A stretch of 64,000 bases of DNA, from NCBI RefSeq assembly GCF_011300215.1, contig NZ_CP049866.1:682001-746000 (forward strand), in the 5' to 3' direction. Below, one piece after another: positions 1 to 9,220 of the stretch. The position numbers were made by a program, and so were the translations under genes. The notes under the pieces are model-generated. The model was not told the origin of the DNA, searched no databases, and saw only the letters and a program-made list of their open reading frames with translations. Every line of letters begins with the position of its first letter. Within the stretch, counting starts at the first letter, position 1. Origin of the DNA: Nocardioides piscis (lineage in GTDB: Bacteria; Actinomycetota; Actinomycetes; Propionibacteriales; Nocardioidaceae).

Positions 1-356
1 ACGCCGACGACGAGCCCGTCCCTGGCCCCCTCGTCGACGTCGGCCAGCAGCGCGCCGAGGTGGTGCTCGGCGGCCGGGAGCTCTGCCACGGTGGCCGCAC
101 CCAGCTCGAGGGCGAGCCGGAAGGTCGACGACTGCGGCGCCCGGCACACGACGACCACCCCACTGCGACGGGGCGGGGCGATCGCCACGAGGTCGCCCAG
201 GAGGTCTTCACCGACCAGGACCAGCGGGGCCGAGCCCCACGACGCCAGCGCGGCCACGGGGTCGACGCGGACGTCGCACTCCACGCCGGCTCCCGCAGCC
301 AGTCGGGCGAGGTCGTCGAGCAGGGCCGGATCGCGAGAGAGGACGAGTGGGTGCAT
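1..356 (-). CDS. ssd: Septum site-determining protein Ssd, CpaE-like (N-terminal part, runs off the window)
   Basis: Only the first ~118 codons are present; the gene continues left of base 1. The protein starts MHPLVLSRDPALLDDLARLA and has an alternating strand/helix pattern like the receiver-like N-terminal half of Ssd/CpaE proteins, whose C-terminal half is a ParA/MinD-type ATPase. An in-frame ATG at 398 would add 14 residues; I chose 356 because the fold-like sequence begins there. The divergent neighbour is a HAD hydrolase, the same pair as Rv3660c/Rv3661 in M. tuberculosis. In many actinobacteria ssd heads a tad/Flp-pilus operon, which would lie outside this window. The identification rests on context plus N-terminal character. 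Confidence 0.7.
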   Translation of the reverse strand, partial: MHPLVLSRDPALLDDLARLAAGAGVECDVRVDPVAALASWGSAPLVLVGEDLLGDLVAIAPPRRSGVVVVCRAPQSSTFRLALELGAATVAELPAAEHHLGALLADVDEGARDGLVVG

Positions 357-488
357 GCCCTCGACCCTGACCGAGCCGGCCGACGGTGGGTGGCCCATCG
401 CCGTACCCGCTGTGGAAGACCGGGGACGACACCGCCTGTGCGCGACTTGCGACCCGGATCCGGCAGGTCCCGCGCCTACGATGGGCGC

Positions 489-1283
489 ATGTCCCGCCCC
501 ACCGCGGCCTTCTTCGACCTCGACAAGACGATCATCGCCAAGTCGAGCACGTTGGCCTTCAGCAAGGAGTTCCAGGCGGGCGGGCTGATCAACAGGCGGG
601 CGATGCTCCGCAGCACCTATGCCCAGTTCGTCTATCTGGTCGGTGGCGCCGACCACGACCAAATGGAGAAGATGCGGCAGTTCATGTCGACGCTGTGCGC
701 CGGCTGGGACGTCGCCACCGTCCGCGAGATCGTGGCCGACACGCTGCACAACATCGTCGACCCGATCGTCTATGACGAGGCCGTCAGCCTGATCGAGGAA
801 CACCAGCTCGCCGGCCGCGACGTCGTCATCGTCTCCACGAGCGGCTCCGAGGTCGTCGAGCCCATCGGGCAGCTGCTCGGCGCCGACCGGGTGGTGGCGA
901 CGCGGATGGAGATCGTCGACGGGAAGTACTCCGGCGAGATCGAGTACTACGCCTATGCCGAGGAGAAGGCGCGCGCCATCGAGGAGCTCGCGCGGGTCGC
1001 CGACTACGACCTCGCCAACAGCTACGCCTACAGCGACTCGGTCACCGACGTCCACATGCTCGAGACCGTCGGCCACCCCTACGCCGTCAACCCCGACAAG
1101 GACCTGCGCCGGATCGCCACCGAGCGGGGCTGGCCGATCCTGCTCTTCGACAAGCCCGTCGAGCTGCGGTCGCGGGTGACGATGCCGCCCGCCAGACCGA
1201 CTCTCGCGGCGCTGGCCGTCGGCGGTGCAGTCGTCGGGAGCGTGCTGTGGTCCAACGCCCGCAAGCGCCGCTTCGACGCCTGA
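489..1283 (+). CDS. HAD-IB family phosphatase (SerB/Rv3661-like) with C-terminal membrane segment
   Basis: This 264-residue protein has all HAD motifs: DLDKTI with nucleophile D10 and D12, VSTSGS around 115-120, K160, and YSDSVTD with acidic D183/D187. Residues 237-254 form a hydrophobic segment followed by an Arg/Lys-rich tail, so it is probably membrane-anchored with the phosphatase domain in the cytoplasm. Family knowledge suggests phosphoserine-like or lipid-phosphate monoester hydrolysis; the substrate is unknown. ATG at 489 is chosen because conserved sequence begins there; the frame stays open upstream without homologous character. It is divergent from ssd, as in mycobacteria, and its 3' flank is the usual site of the Ms1 RNA. 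Confidence 0.85.
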   Translation: MSRPTAAFFDLDKTIIAKSSTLAFSKEFQAGGLINRRAMLRSTYAQFVYLVGGADHDQMEKMRQFMSTLCAGWDVATVREIVADTLHNIVDPIVYDEAVSLIEEHQLAGRDVVIVSTSGSEVVEPIGQLLGADRVVATRMEIVDGKYSGEIEYYAYAEEKARAIEELARVADYDLANSYAYSDSVTDVHMLETVGHPYAVNPDKDLRRIATERGWPILLFDKPVELRSRVTMPPARPTLAALAVGGAVVGSVLWSNARKRRFDA

Positions 1284-1357
1284 TCCCGCCCCTCGAAGGG
1301 CCCAGAAGTCAACCCTTGCAGCCCTTGAAGGTCACGCGCCAAGGGCGTACAAACGAA

Positions 1358-1535
1358 GACAACAACTCCATGGTTTGCACGTGAAGCCGGGTACCCACGC
1401 GGCGATCTACCCTCTCGAAGAGGGCGCGAGTCACCGGAGAGATCTCCGGGACAGCACTTAGAATTTGCACGCTTGGTAACCATCGACGATCACGTGTCAG
1501 CGACGGCACCCGACCCACGCGGACGGGTGCCGTTC
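1358..1535 (+). ncRNA. Candidate Ms1-type 6S-like small RNA
   Basis: The 267-base gap after the Rv3661-like gene has no coding gene. In mycobacteria this exact spot encodes Ms1 (MTS2823), an abundant RNA that binds core RNA polymerase. Here a promoter-like TTGAAG (1325-1330), 17-base spacer and TACAAA (1348-1353) precede a structured stretch: hairpins at 1410-1424 (CCCTCT/AGAGGG) and 1434-1449 (CCGGAGA/TCTCCGG), mutually exclusive long-range pairings (atggtt 1370-1375 with aaccat 1478-1483; cacgtga with tcacgtg 1490-1496), and a 10-bp GC-rich hairpin at 1503-1533. Boundaries are estimated. The assignment rests on synteny and structure, not on sequence match. Confidence 0.5.
1503..1533. terminator. 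GC-rich hairpin, possible bidirectional terminator
   Basis: A 10-bp stem (ACGGCACCCG/CGGGTGCCGT) with an 11-base loop lies 18 bases after the stop of the leftward USP gene and at the end of the rightward candidate RNA. There is no long T-run, as is common for actinobacterial terminators. Confidence 0.55.
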
Positions 1536-1550
1536 GCATGCCCGCACCGC

Positions 1551-1949
1551 TCATCGGCGTGGCAGCTTCACCGCCAGCACCGAGCAGCCCGCCTCGAGCA
1601 GGATCGACTGCGCCGTGGAGCCCATGATCAGCTTGCCCACCGGGGTGCGGTGGCGCAGACCGATCACGATCACCTGGGCGTCGACCTCCTCCGCGACGCC
1701 CAGCAGGTCGTCGGCAGCCAGCTCGCTCGAGGTGAACCGGCGCACGCCGTACGACACCCCGGACGCCTCGAGGGCTGACTCCAGCGACGCCAGCTGCGCG
1801 TCCTGGGCGTAGCGCGGGTCGACCAGCCGGTCGGCCCGGGTGGTGTTCACGACGACCAGGTCGGTGTCCCGCCGCTGCGCCTCCTCGATGGCGGCGGCCA
1901 GCGTGGCCTCCCCCAGCTTGTTGGGGACATAGCCCACGACCACGGTCAT
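1551..1949 (-). CDS. Universal stress protein, UspA family (single domain)
   Basis: This 132-residue single USP domain starts [16 protein letters not shown] and ends with the nucleotide-binding-type glycine region [20 protein letters not shown], seen in ATP-binding USPs. Its ATG overlaps the tctA stop (ATGA), so it is translationally coupled as the last gene of the tctCBA operon. USPs are cytoplasmic ATP- or ligand-binding stress and energy sensors; co-transcription with a tricarboxylate transporter suggests a regulatory role tied to substrate uptake, which is inference. No odd features are seen. Confidence 0.85.
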   Translation of the reverse strand: MTVVVGYVPNKLGEATLAAAIEEAQRRDTDLVVVNTTRADRLVDPRYAQDAQLASLESALEASGVSYGVRRFTSSELAADDLLGVAEEVDAQVIVIGLRHRTPVGKLIMGSTAQSILLEAGCSVLAVKLPRR

Positions 1950-3514
1950 GACCGCTCGCTCCTTGCGTCGGTGGGGACAGACCTCTCGTCGTCCTCCAGG
2001 TGTTCGAGCTCGTCCCCGGTCTGCCGCTCCCTGCCCTTGAGCCACAGCGAGACCACGAAGATCACTGCCAGCGAGAGATAGACGAACACCGCGAACGGAG
2101 ACTGCACCAGCGTCATCGGGTCACCCTGGGAGATCGACAGGGCCCGTCGCAGCTGGGCCTCGAACATCGGTCCCAGGATCATCGCCACGACCATCGGTGC
2201 GACCGGATAGCCGAAGCGGCGCATGAAGAACCCGATCACCCCGATCACCAGCAGGATCATCACGTCAGCGGGGATGAAGTTCACCGCGAACGCGCCCATC
2301 GCCGCGAAGGTCAGGATGCCGGCGTAGAGGTAGTGGCGCGGGATCTGCAGCACACGCACCCACATCCCCACCAGGGGGAGGTTCAGCACCAGCAGCATCA
2401 CGTTGCCGATGTAGAGGCTGGCGATCAGCGCCCACACCAACGGCGCGTTGCCCTCGAAGAGCTGCGAGCCCGGCTGGATGTTGTAGCGCTGGAACGCCGC
2501 CAGCATGATCGCCGCGGTCGCGGTGGTGGGCAGGCCGAGCGTCAGCAGCGGGACGAGCACACCGGCCGCTGCCGCGTTGTTGGCCGACTCCGGACCGGCC
2601 ACGCCCTCGATCGCGCCGTGGCCGAACTGGTCCTTGCGTTCGCCCTTCGCCAGCTTCTTCTCCGCCGCGTAGGACACGAACGTCGCCACGTCTGCGCCAC
2701 CCGCCGGGATCGTGCCGATCGGGAAGCCGATGGCGGTCCCGCGCAACCACGGTTTCCACGAGTGCCGCAGCTCGTCCCGGGTCATCCAGTTGCGCCAGCC
2801 CTTGGTGATGGGGACGACCTCGACCGGTCCCCTCCTCAGCCGCGAGCCGACATAGAGCGCCTCACCGACGGCGAAGAGGCCCACCGCGACGAGGACCACG
2901 TCGATCCCGTCACCGAGCACGGGCAGCCCGAAGGTGAACCGCTGCTGGCCGGAGATCAGGTCGACGCCGACCAACCCGATGAACAGTCCCATCGACAACG
3001 AGGCCAGGCCCCGGGAGATGGAGCTGCCGAGCAGGGCGCCCACCGTCAGGAACGCGAGGATCATCAGCGCGACGTAGTCGACCGGACCCAGCTGCACGGC
3101 CCACTTCGCGGCGAGCGGAGCGATGAAGGTCAGCGCCGCGGTGGCCGCGGTGCCGGCGACGAAGGAGCCGATGGCGGCGGTCGCCAGAGCCGCGGTCCCC
3201 CGCCCAGTCTTGGCCATCCGGTTGCCCTCGAGGGCGGTGATGATGGACGCGGACTCACCCGGCGTGTTCAGGAGGATCGACGTCGTCGACCCGCCATACA
3301 TGCCGCCGTAGTAGATGCCGGCGAACAGGATGAAGGCGCCGGTCGGTTCGAGGCTGTAGGTCAGCGGCAGCAGCAGCGCGACGGTCATCGCCGGGCCGAT
3401 GCCGGGGAGCACCCCGACCGCGGTGCCGACGAAGACCCCCAACAGCGCCATGAGCAGGTATTGCGGCTGCAGTGCCGTGCCGAAGCCCTCCATGAGGGCG
3501 AAGAAGCTATCCAT
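1946..3514 (-). CDS. tctA: Tripartite tricarboxylate transporter, large membrane subunit TctA
   Basis: This is a 522-residue, very hydrophobic protein with the TctA family signatures near the N-terminus ([20 protein letters not shown], then [20 protein letters not shown]) and the duplicated glycine/proline-rich loop later ([20 protein letters not shown]). About 11-12 membrane segments fit the family. It forms the secondary transport channel with TctB, fed by a periplasmic-type TctC. The start at 3514 ([12 protein letters not shown]) overlaps the end of tctB by 8 bases, and its stop overlaps the USP start. Substrates of the family include citrate and other tri- or dicarboxylates and aromatic acids; the exact one is not visible. 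Confidence 0.93.
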   Translation of the reverse strand: MDSFFALMEGFGTALQPQYLLMALLGVFVGTAVGVLPGIGPAMTVALLLPLTYSLEPTGAFILFAGIYYGGMYGGSTTSILLNTPGESASIITALEGNRMAKTGRGTAALATAAIGSFVAGTAATAALTFIAPLAAKWAVQLGPVDYVALMILAFLTVGALLGSSISRGLASLSMGLFIGLVGVDLISGQQRFTFGLPVLGDGIDVVLVAVGLFAVGEALYVGSRLRRGPVEVVPITKGWRNWMTRDELRHSWKPWLRGTAIGFPIGTIPAGGADVATFVSYAAEKKLAKGERKDQFGHGAIEGVAGPESANNAAAAGVLVPLLTLGLPTTATAAIMLAAFQRYNIQPGSQLFEGNAPLVWALIASLYIGNVMLLVLNLPLVGMWVRVLQIPRHYLYAGILTFAAMGAFAVNFIPADVMILLVIGVIGFFMRRFGYPVAPMVVAMILGPMFEAQLRRALSISQGDPMTLVQSPFAVFVYLSLAVIFVVSLWLKGRERQTGDELEHLEDDERSVPTDARSERS

Positions 3515-4043
3515 CGAGGAACCGCACCCCCTCCAGCAGCGGGCCCGCCGGCAGCGAGACGCCCAGGCCACCGGCGAAGACCACCTGCAGCACCAGGGCC
3601 AGCAGCAGGCCGATCGCGACGGCCCGCCACCACGGCTTCGCGCCCAGCACGATCGCGGAGCCGGCGAACAGCACCGTGGCGGCGATCGGCCAGCCGGCAG
3701 GGACGATCAGGAAGACGTGGGCGAGGAGCAGGGCGATGAGCATCCCCACGACGACCCAGTCGGTGTGCTCGTCGGCGGCGACGTCCTCGCCGATCTCTGC
3801 CTCGCCACGGTGACCCCGCAGCACGGCGGCCACGACGGCCAGCCCGGACAGCACCAGCGCACCGCCGACGAGGTAGGGCAGCACCCGAGGGCCCATCGAA
3901 CCGGCGGAGATCGGCTCGTTGATCGAGCCCGCCCGGAGCAGGGCGAACAGGCCCAGGGCCACCACCCCGCCGGCGAACACGAGCTCGCCGACGGGGAAGG
4001 TGCGCTCACCGGAGAGCTCCTGGTGTGTGGTGGACACGGTCAC
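3507..4043 (-). CDS. tctB: Tripartite tricarboxylate transporter, small membrane subunit TctB
   Basis: This 178-residue protein has about four to five hydrophobic segments, the usual size and topology of TctB. The GTG start overlaps the tctC stop as GTGA. A charged cytoplasmic loop ([20 protein letters not shown]) separates the first and second halves. Sequence conservation in TctB is weak, so the call leans on size, topology and its fixed place between tctC and tctA. Confidence 0.88.
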   Translation of the reverse strand: MTVSTTHQELSGERTFPVGELVFAGGVVALGLFALLRAGSINEPISAGSMGPRVLPYLVGGALVLSGLAVVAAVLRGHRGEAEIGEDVAADEHTDWVVVGMLIALLLAHVFLIVPAGWPIAATVLFAGSAIVLGAKPWWRAVAIGLLLALVLQVVFAGGLGVSLPAGPLLEGVRFLDG

Positions 4044-5050
4044 TCGACCAGCCCGATGTCACGCAGCACCTGCTGGACGCGGACGATCTCCTCGTCGAGG
4101 AAGGCGTCGAAGTCGTCACCCGTGATGAGGGCGTCGGCCCAGGCGTTCTCCTCGAGGACGGCTGACCAGTCCTCGGTCCCGTGCATGTCGGTGACCAGCT
4201 CGACAAGCTCGTCGGTCTTGGCCTCGTCGATCCCACCGGGGGCCACGACGCCGCGCCAGTTGGTCAGCGTCACGTCGATGCCCTGCTCGGAGAGGGTGGG
4301 CACGTTGGGCAGCAGGTCGGACCGTTCCTCGCCGGAGACTCCGAGTGCCTTGAGCTTGCCGTCCTCGACCTGGGAGGCGTATTCGGCGACACCCGAGATG
4401 CCCGCATCCACCTTGCCGCCGAGCAGCGCGGCGAGCGACTCGCCGCCGCCGGCGTAGGGGATGTAGTTGAGGCTGTCGGGGGCGATCTCGGCCTCCTGCA
4501 GGAGCAAGCCGCCCAGGATGTGGTCGGCCCCGCCCGCCGAGCCGCCCGCGACCGAGACTCCCTGGCCACGCTCGGCCTGGTCCTCGATCAGGTCGTTGAC
4601 GTCCTCGTACGGCGAGTCCGCCGGCGCCACGATGATCAGCGCCTCCTCGGTGAGCCCGGCGATCGGGGTGACGTCCTCCAGGGTGGCCTCGGACTGGTTG
4701 GTCTCGACGGCGCCGACCATGACCAGGCCCATCACCATGAGGGTGTCGTCCTCGGTCTCGTTGGCGAGCTGGGCGAGGCCGATGGTCCCGCCGGCGGCGC
4801 CGACGTTCTCCACCTGGGCGTTGCCGACGAGGTCGTTGTCCTGGAGCACGGCCTGCATCGCGCGGCCGGTCGCGTCCCACCCGCCGCCGGGGTCGGCCGG
4901 GACGATGATCTGCAGGTCGTCGATGCCGGCCTCGCCCGATGCGTCGTCGGCGCTCTCACCGAGGGAGCCGCAGCTGGCGAGCGCGAGCGCTCCGACGAGG
5001 GCGACCGCGGAGGCGGAGAGTCGGCGGCGGTGCTTCGGGGTGCTGATCAT
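4040..5050 (-). CDS. tctC: Tripartite tricarboxylate transporter, substrate-binding lipoprotein TctC
   Basis: This 336-residue solute-binding protein has a lipoprotein signal peptide: basic n-region KHRRR, hydrophobic core and lipobox LASC with the lipidated Cys27. The mature part has TctC family features: [13 protein letters not shown] near the start (ligand loop), [28 protein letters not shown] and a C-terminal [10 protein letters not shown]. It acts on the outer face of the membrane, delivering an anionic substrate to TctAB. It is the first gene of the operon tctC-tctB-tctA-usp. A Crp-like box lies 24 bases upstream, and the divergent CitA/CitB-type system probably controls it. Confidence 0.92.
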   Translation of the reverse strand: MISTPKHRRRLSASAVALVGALALASCGSLGESADDASGEAGIDDLQIIVPADPGGGWDATGRAMQAVLQDNDLVGNAQVENVGAAGGTIGLAQLANETEDDTLMVMGLVMVGAVETNQSEATLEDVTPIAGLTEEALIIVAPADSPYEDVNDLIEDQAERGQGVSVAGGSAGGADHILGGLLLQEAEIAPDSLNYIPYAGGGESLAALLGGKVDAGISGVAEYASQVEDGKLKALGVSGEERSDLLPNVPTLSEQGIDVTLTNWRGVVAPGGIDEAKTDELVELVTDMHGTEDWSAVLEENAWADALITGDDFDAFLDEEIVRVQQVLRDIGLVE

Positions 5051-5074
5051 GGGGTCCACTCCTTCAGGGGACGC

Positions 5075-5090
5075 CGTGACGAGCGTCACA
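5075..5090. promoter_or_regulatory. Crp-like operator upstream of tctCBA
   Basis: CGTGA-N6-TCACA matches 9 of 10 positions of the TGTGA-N6-TCACA Crp consensus. It ends 24 bases before the tctC start, a position more compatible with repression or leader occupancy than with class I activation. A Crp homologue is encoded at 31585. The remainder of the 168-base divergent region has no clear consensus promoter. Confidence 0.55.
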
Positions 5091-5218
5091 GCGGTCCCGG
5101 AAAGGTAGGAGCGGACGCGGCCCCGATGGAACGTTGCGGAGGTATAGGTCGTATTGGAACTTCTGGTCGAGCGCTGCGACCCCTCAGCCGATCCTGTGAC
5201 CTGCGGCACAATGGCGTG

Positions 5219-6847
5219 ATGGTCCGGAAGGTGTCGCTGCGCACCCAGCTGCTGGCGCTGCAGCTGCTGATCGTGCTGACGACCGTGTGCCTGGTCGGCG
5301 TCGTGGCGTCGCTGATGCAGGCCGCACAGATCCGGGAGTCCTACCAGCAGCAGATGGTCGGTGTGGCCCAGAGCGTCGCGACGCTGCCCTCGGTCGTCGA
5401 CGCGTTCTCCACCGAGGACCCGTCGGCGACCATCCAGCCGATCGCCGAGCTGATCCGGCAGGCGTCGGGCGTCACCTATGTCGTGGTGACCGACGAGGAG
5501 GGCATCCGCTTCTCCCACCCCAACCCCGACCGGATCGGCGAGCGGGTCTCCACCGACCCGTCCGTCCCGCTCTCGGGAGAGACGTATGTCGGCACGCAGA
5601 CGGGCACGCTCGGTGAGTCGTGGCGGGTGAAGCTGCCCATCAAGGCCGAGGACGGCACCGTGATCGGCACCGCCTCGGTCGGCATCCTCGAGTCGGAGCT
5701 GCGCGCCGACCTCTACGACAACCTGCCCTGGTTGGCGCTGTGGCTGGTCGGCGCCGTGCTGGTCGGCACGCTCGGCGCCGTGTGGGTCTCCCGGCTGGTG
5801 TGGCGTCGGATCTATCGCCTCGAGCCGGAGGAGATCGCGTCGCTGCTGGAGACGCGGGAGGCGATGCTGCACGGCATCGGCGAAGGTCTCGTGGCCGTCG
5901 ACGACCACGAGCGGATCGTGCTGGTCAACGACCAGGCCATGCGGCTGCTCGACCTCGGGCCGGAGGTCGTCGGGCAGCGGGCCGACGACGTCCTCGAGCC
6001 CAGCCTGCTGGCGTTGCTGGGCGCCGACGGCGAGAGCAGCGAGCGGATGCTGCTGGCCGGCGAGCGGATCCTGCTCGGCCACCGCAGCGACGCAGAGGTC
6101 GACGGCCGGCCGGTGGGCGCGGTGCTGATCCTTCGCGACCGGACCGAGCTCCTCGGCACGCTCCGAGAGCTCGACGGCGCCCGTGACCTCACCGAGTCGC
6201 TGCGTGCGCAGGCCCACGAGTTCTCCAACCGGATGCACGTCGTCTCCGGGCTGATCGAGATGGGGCGCACCCAGGAGGCCGTCGACTTCATCGCCCGGGC
6301 CGGCCAGGGCGGGTCGCTGACCGATGCCCCGGTCGCTCCCGGGATCGCCAACCCCGACGTCGTCGCCCTGCTGCTGGCCAAGACCACGACGAGCGAGGAG
6401 CGCGGGGTGCGCCTCGTGGTCGACCCCGGCTCCGAGGTCGGCGCGGACGAGAGCACCGACCTGGTCACGGTGCTCGGCAACCTGGTCGACAACGCGGTCG
6501 ACGCCTGCGCCCCGGGCGACACGGTGGAGGTGTCGCTCCGTCGCGACGACAGCGCCACGGTCGTCACCGTGCAGGACGACGGCGTCGGCATCCCCGAGGC
6601 CGACCGCGACCGGATCTTCGAGTCCGGCTGGAGCACCAAGGGGTCCTCCGGCACCCGTGGCATCGGTCTTGCGCTGGTGCGGCGCGTCGCCCGTCGCCGC
6701 GGTGGCGACGTGGTCGTCTCCGCTTCCGCCGCGGGTGGTGCGCGCTTCGACGTACGCCTCCCGCATCGAGACGACCTCCCACACTCCCCGCTGGAGGCTT
6801 CGCGACCCCAACCGCGGCAGCCGACACCCGCAGGAGGCAGCGGCTGA
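5219..6847 (+). CDS. Sensor histidine kinase, CitA/DcuS (TctE-like) family
   Basis: This is a 542-residue kinase. TM1 lies at ~12-34, followed by an extracytoplasmic sCache-type domain (~35-175), TM2 (~176-198), a PAS domain (~215-310), then the family-specific H-box AHEFSNRMHVVSGL with phospho-acceptor H333. A HATPase_c domain follows with N-box NLVDNAVDA and G-boxes DDGVGIP and GTRGIGLALVRR. CitA/DcuS kinases sense di- and tricarboxylates outside the cell. The divergent tctCBA operon makes a tricarboxylate the likely ligand (inference). The ATG at 5219 follows an in-frame GTG one codon earlier. The stop overlaps the response regulator start (TGATG). Confidence 0.92.
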   Translation: MVRKVSLRTQLLALQLLIVLTTVCLVGVVASLMQAAQIRESYQQQMVGVAQSVATLPSVVDAFSTEDPSATIQPIAELIRQASGVTYVVVTDEEGIRFSHPNPDRIGERVSTDPSVPLSGETYVGTQTGTLGESWRVKLPIKAEDGTVIGTASVGILESELRADLYDNLPWLALWLVGAVLVGTLGAVWVSRLVWRRIYRLEPEEIASLLETREAMLHGIGEGLVAVDDHERIVLVNDQAMRLLDLGPEVVGQRADDVLEPSLLALLGADGESSERMLLAGERILLGHRSDAEVDGRPVGAVLILRDRTELLGTLRELDGARDLTESLRAQAHEFSNRMHVVSGLIEMGRTQEAVDFIARAGQGGSLTDAPVAPGIANPDVVALLLAKTTTSEERGVRLVVDPGSEVGADESTDLVTVLGNLVDNAVDACAPGDTVEVSLRRDDSATVVTVQDDGVGIPEADRDRIFESGWSTKGSSGTRGIGLALVRRVARRRGGDVVVSASAAGGARFDVRLPHRDDLPHSPLEASRPQPRQPTPAGGSG

Positions 6848-7542
6848 TGGAGAAGCCCCGCGTCCTCGTCGTCGACGACGACTTCGCCGTCGCCGCGCTG
6901 CACCGGGGGTTCGTCGAGCTCCACGGCGGGTTCACCGTGGTCGGCGTGGCCCACGACGGCGTCGAGGCGCTGCGCCTGGCCGACGAGACCGACCCCGACC
7001 TGGTGCTGCTCGACATCCACCTGCCCGACATGTCCGGGCTGGAGGTGCTGCGACAGCTGCGCGCCCGCCCCGGCCGGCCGTTCGACGTCATCGCGATCAC
7101 CGCTGCCCGCGAGCTCGAGACCGTGCGGACCGCCATGGCAGGTGGGGTGCTCCACTACCTCGTCAAGCCGTTCACCGCCCAGGTGCTGCGCGAGCGGCTC
7201 GACGACTATCTCCGCCGCCGGGCCGAGATCCGGCGCACCGAGGCACGCGAGACCGAGCTCGACCAGGACCAGGTCGACCGGCTGCTCGCCACGTCCCGAC
7301 GCGGACAGGCTGCGGCCACGCCGCCCAAGGGCCTCTCCCGCGCCACCATGGAAGCTGTCCGCGCAGCGCTCTCGGCGAGTGCCGGCTCCGCCTCCGCCCA
7401 GGAGATCGGCGACCGCGTGGGCGTCTCGCGGGTCAGCGCCCGCCGCTATCTCGAGCACCTCGTCGCCGAGGGCCACGCCCGGGTCGCTCCGAAGTACGGC
7501 GCCAGCGGCCGCCCCGAGAACCGCTATCTCTGGCTCCCCTGA
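6847..7542 (+). CDS. Response regulator, CitB/DcuR family
   Basis: This 231-residue regulator has a receiver domain with acidic pocket VVDDD, phospho-acceptor D56 (LLDIHLPD) and conserved K107 (LVKPF). A linker leads to a C-terminal winged-helix region with SAQEIGDRVGVSRVSARRYL at ~175-195, as in CitB/DcuR regulators. It is translationally coupled to the upstream kinase. It likely activates the divergent tctCBA-usp operon when the kinase senses the transported acid; this follows from the known behaviour of CitAB/TctDE-like systems next to their transporter genes. Confidence 0.92.
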   Translation: MEKPRVLVVDDDFAVAALHRGFVELHGGFTVVGVAHDGVEALRLADETDPDLVLLDIHLPDMSGLEVLRQLRARPGRPFDVIAITAARELETVRTAMAGGVLHYLVKPFTAQVLRERLDDYLRRRAEIRRTEARETELDQDQVDRLLATSRRGQAAATPPKGLSRATMEAVRAALSASAGSASAQEIGDRVGVSRVSARRYLEHLVAEGHARVAPKYGASGRPENRYLWLP

Positions 7543-7566
7543 GCCCGCCCGACGCGGCGGTCGGGG

Positions 7567-8303
7567 CTATTCCGCGTCGCGCCGCAGCGGCGACGCCTCG
7601 GCCCCGGCGGCGAAGGCCTCGGCGGCATACAGCGCCCAGGCGTGCACCCCGCGGGCCTCGCCGGCGCCATAGGCGCGCAGGTTGGACTCATATTCCGCGC
7701 GCAGCGCCAGGTGGCCGGCCTCCGGCACCATGAGCGACTTGGCGTCGACGCCCCGCGAGACCAGCACCAGCCGCTCGAGCGACCGGGCGACGATCCCGTT
7801 GTGGGAGGCGAAAGGGGCCGCGGTCGCGACGTCGGCGTGCGCGATCGCCGCCACGAGCAGGGCCGGAGCCGTCGTGCCCGAAAGAAGGAGCTCGGCGACG
7901 CCACGCAGCCGGTCGGCCGACGCAGCGTCGCGCGGTCGGCCCAGCTCGTCGTCGGGCACGGCCCCGGCGGCGACCAGCGAGTGCAGCCGCGCGATCGCCT
8001 GCAGCGGAGCGGTCTTGAGCAGCGGCGCGAGACCCAGCTGGGACGCCGAGAGGCGCACCGCGGCCTCCGCGATCGCGTCGCCAGACCCCCGCGGACCTGC
8101 TTCAGCGTCGACGTCGATCCTTCGAGCACGGCCGACGCGTGCGCACCCCGCAGCAGCGACTCCCCGGTCATCTCGGGTGAGGTCCGGCGCAGTCCCCGGT
8201 CTCGCAGCATCACGTCGATGCCGTCGCGCACAGCGGCGTATGCCGACGGCACGCCCTCGAGGTCGACGAGCCAGGCGAGGGGGTCGGTGAGGGGGGCAGC
8301 CAC
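7567..8303 (-). pseudogene. Frameshifted Fic-N-like/'oxidoreductase'-annotated protein (likely sequencing deletion)
   Basis: Two frames together give a continuous ~245-residue protein. The first part runs from a GTG at 8303 (VAAPLTDPLAWLVDLEGV) to about LKQVRGG. The second resumes at SGDAIAEAAVRLSASQLGL and ends at 7567. One missing base in the C5 run at 8086-8090 explains the break. The N-terminal part has SLLRGAHASAVLEGS, resembling the S/T-xxx-E-G inhibitory helix of Fic-type proteins. Proteins of this kind occur near ssd and acs in other actinobacteria and are often labelled oxidoreductase without evidence. I assign no function. Confidence 0.65.
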
Positions 8304-8330
8304 GAGCACGACGCTAGTAGCCTGCTCCGG

Positions 8331-9197
8331 GTGAGTGACGAGCAGCCCGACGCCAAGCGCCTCGCCGACTCCTTCGGCGCCGTGGCGCAGTCCTATGACC
8401 GCGGTCGCCCGGCCTATCCCGCTGAGGCAGCAGCGTGGCTCCTGGCCGGTGAGGCGAGGATCGTGCTCGAGCTCGGCGCCGGGACGGGCAAGCTGACGCG
8501 CGAGCTGGTCGACCAGGGTCACGCAGTCTTCGCCACCGACAAGGACCCGGCGATGCTCGAGGTCCTCAAGCAGCGCGTGCCCGAGGTCAGCGCGAAGGTC
8601 GCGGCCGCCGAGGAGATCCCCGCCAACGACCGCAGTGTCGACGTCGTGGTCGCAGCGCAGTCCTTCCACTGGTTCGACCGCGACCGGGCGCTGCCCGAGA
8701 TCGCGCGCGTGCTGCGGCCCGGCGGCCACGTCGCCCTGGTGTGGAACCTCTTCGACCAGCGCATCCCCTGGGTGCGCAAGCTCGTGCAGGCGATGGGCGA
8801 GGACAACGTCACCACCAGCTCCCACGAGGCCCTCGCCGACAGCGACCTCTTCGGCGAGGTCGAGTCGAAGACGTTCGCCTTCTGGCAGGACATCACCCGA
8901 GACACCCTCGTCGACATCGCCGCCTCCCACTCCCACGTCGCCGCCCTGCCCGAGGACGAGCGCGAGGCCCGGCTGGATGCCGTGCGTGCGCTGTACGACG
9001 ACTACGGCCGCGGCCACGACGGCATGCAGCTGCCCTATGTCGTCGAGTGCTTCCGCGCCCAGGTCGTCGACCAGCGCGACACGGGCGTGGAGGTCGCGAG
9101 CGAGACGACAACCGAAGAGGGCTCTGGCGCGTCACAGGAGCGTCCGATCATCTCGGACGGCACCGACACCGACATGCTGCTCATCGACTTCCGCTAG
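8331..9197 (+). CDS. Class I SAM-dependent methyltransferase
   Basis: This 288-residue protein has motif I VLELGAGTGKLT at ~45-56, an acidic end of strand 2 (FATDKD), and the post-motif region DVVVAAQSFHWFD and LPEIARVLRPGGHVALVWNL typical of UbiE/COQ5-like or YcgJ-like methyltransferases. The family's usual length is ~250; the last ~35 residues are an acidic, Ser/Thr/Glu-rich tail with no obvious fold. The start is GTG at 8331; no stronger start is visible. It is divergent from the frameshifted gene with a 27-base gap. The substrate is unknown. Confidence 0.85.
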   Translation: MSDEQPDAKRLADSFGAVAQSYDRGRPAYPAEAAAWLLAGEARIVLELGAGTGKLTRELVDQGHAVFATDKDPAMLEVLKQRVPEVSAKVAAAEEIPANDRSVDVVVAAQSFHWFDRDRALPEIARVLRPGGHVALVWNLFDQRIPWVRKLVQAMGEDNVTTSSHEALADSDLFGEVESKTFAFWQDITRDTLVDIAASHSHVAALPEDEREARLDAVRALYDDYGRGHDGMQLPYVVECFRAQVVDQRDTGVEVASETTTEEGSGASQERPIISDGTDTDMLLIDFR

Positions 9198-9220
9198 GCA
9201 GCCGATCCACGGGGGATCCC

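Noticed and set aside
2000..3739. Long open frame on the plus strand opposite tctA
   Set aside because: Composition (His/Asp/Arg/Gln-rich, no hydrophobic core) is the typical antisense shadow of a GC-rich membrane-protein gene; tctA on the minus strand has all family motifs.
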